A model generated the notes under the pieces. That model was not told where the DNA came from, did no database searches, and saw only the letters and a list, made by a program, of their open reading frames with translations. DNA of 13,783 nucleotides from the NCBI GenBank assembly GCA_016839865.1, contig JAEOTN010000296.1, positions 1-13,783 on the forward strand. The letters are read 5' to 3'. Every line of letters starts with the position of its first letter. Position 1 is the stretch's first letter. The position numbers and the translations under genes were made by a program. Source of the DNA: Promethearchaeota archaeon (lineage in GTDB: Archaea > Asgardarchaeota > Lokiarchaeia > Sigynarchaeales > MK-D1). Below, in pieces: positions 13,754 to 13,783 of this stretch.

Positions 13754-13783
13754 TTTTTGAAGACAATCGGTTCCATTCTTATG

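Noticed and set aside
1..13783. CRISPR array, tRNA or rRNA genes
   Set aside because: No regularly spaced repeats and no recognisable tRNA or rRNA sequence were seen on either strand by eye.

Overview
The window looks like a piece of an A+T-rich archaeal chromosome. Several genes have no Shine-Dalgarno sequence but carry a T/A-rich TATA-like box centred about 24-28 nt before the start codon, the usual layout of leaderless archaeal transcripts (genes starting at 741, 9457, 9587 and 11628). Stretches of T follow several stop codons. The gene content also suits an archaeon: a hexulose-6-phosphate synthase fused to an RraA-like domain, a UroD-family methyltransferase-like protein, a ThiF/TusA sulfur pair, a double zinc ribbon protein and a solitary TnpB. 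The lineage cannot be fixed from sequence reading alone; an Asgard (Promethearchaeota) or other mesophilic archaeon is a guess.

Layout. 1-673: the 3' end of a ThiF/MoeB/HesA-type E1-like enzyme overlaps a TusA-family sulfur carrier gene. 741-1235: a GNAT acetyltransferase, convergent with a 12-helix MFS transporter (2507-1257, minus). About 2531-3954: an IS200/IS605-type element carrying only tnpB, with its right-end hairpin and presumed omega-RNA, inserted 23 bp upstream of the MFS start codon. 4059-4715 (minus): a membrane-anchored M23-type metallopeptidase. 4832-6373 and 6440-7480 (plus): a CrtI-like flavoprotein followed by a UroD/MtaA-like protein, possibly one operon. 7490-9457 (minus): an unusual protein joining a four-helix membrane domain to a GH29 alpha-L-fucosidase domain. 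9587-11149 (plus): a divergently transcribed FGGY sugar kinase. 11161-11628 (minus): a four-helix membrane protein of unknown function. 11958-13355 (plus): the HPS-RraA fusion, behind a 329-bp upstream region with two palindromes. 13372-13671 (minus): a zinc ribbon protein.

Functional reading. The right half has a carbohydrate theme. The GH29 domain would release L-fucose or a related sugar, the divergent FGGY kinase would phosphorylate a ketose, and the HPS-RraA fusion makes or breaks hexulose-6-phosphate (in archaea mostly the reverse ribulose monophosphate route to pentose phosphates), with a second aldolase-like domain. No isomerase or fuculose-phosphate aldolase is in the window, so a pathway is inference only. 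The left end has a sulfur-transfer theme.

The observations most worth a second look are: the tnpB element at the MFS promoter, where removing it at one plausible left boundary would rebuild a TATA box at the right distance; the membrane-GH29 fusion, with a predicted cytosolic catalytic domain and a His-to-Cys change in a substrate-binding motif; the palindromes upstream of the HPS-RraA gene; and the M23 peptidase fold in a probable archaeon.
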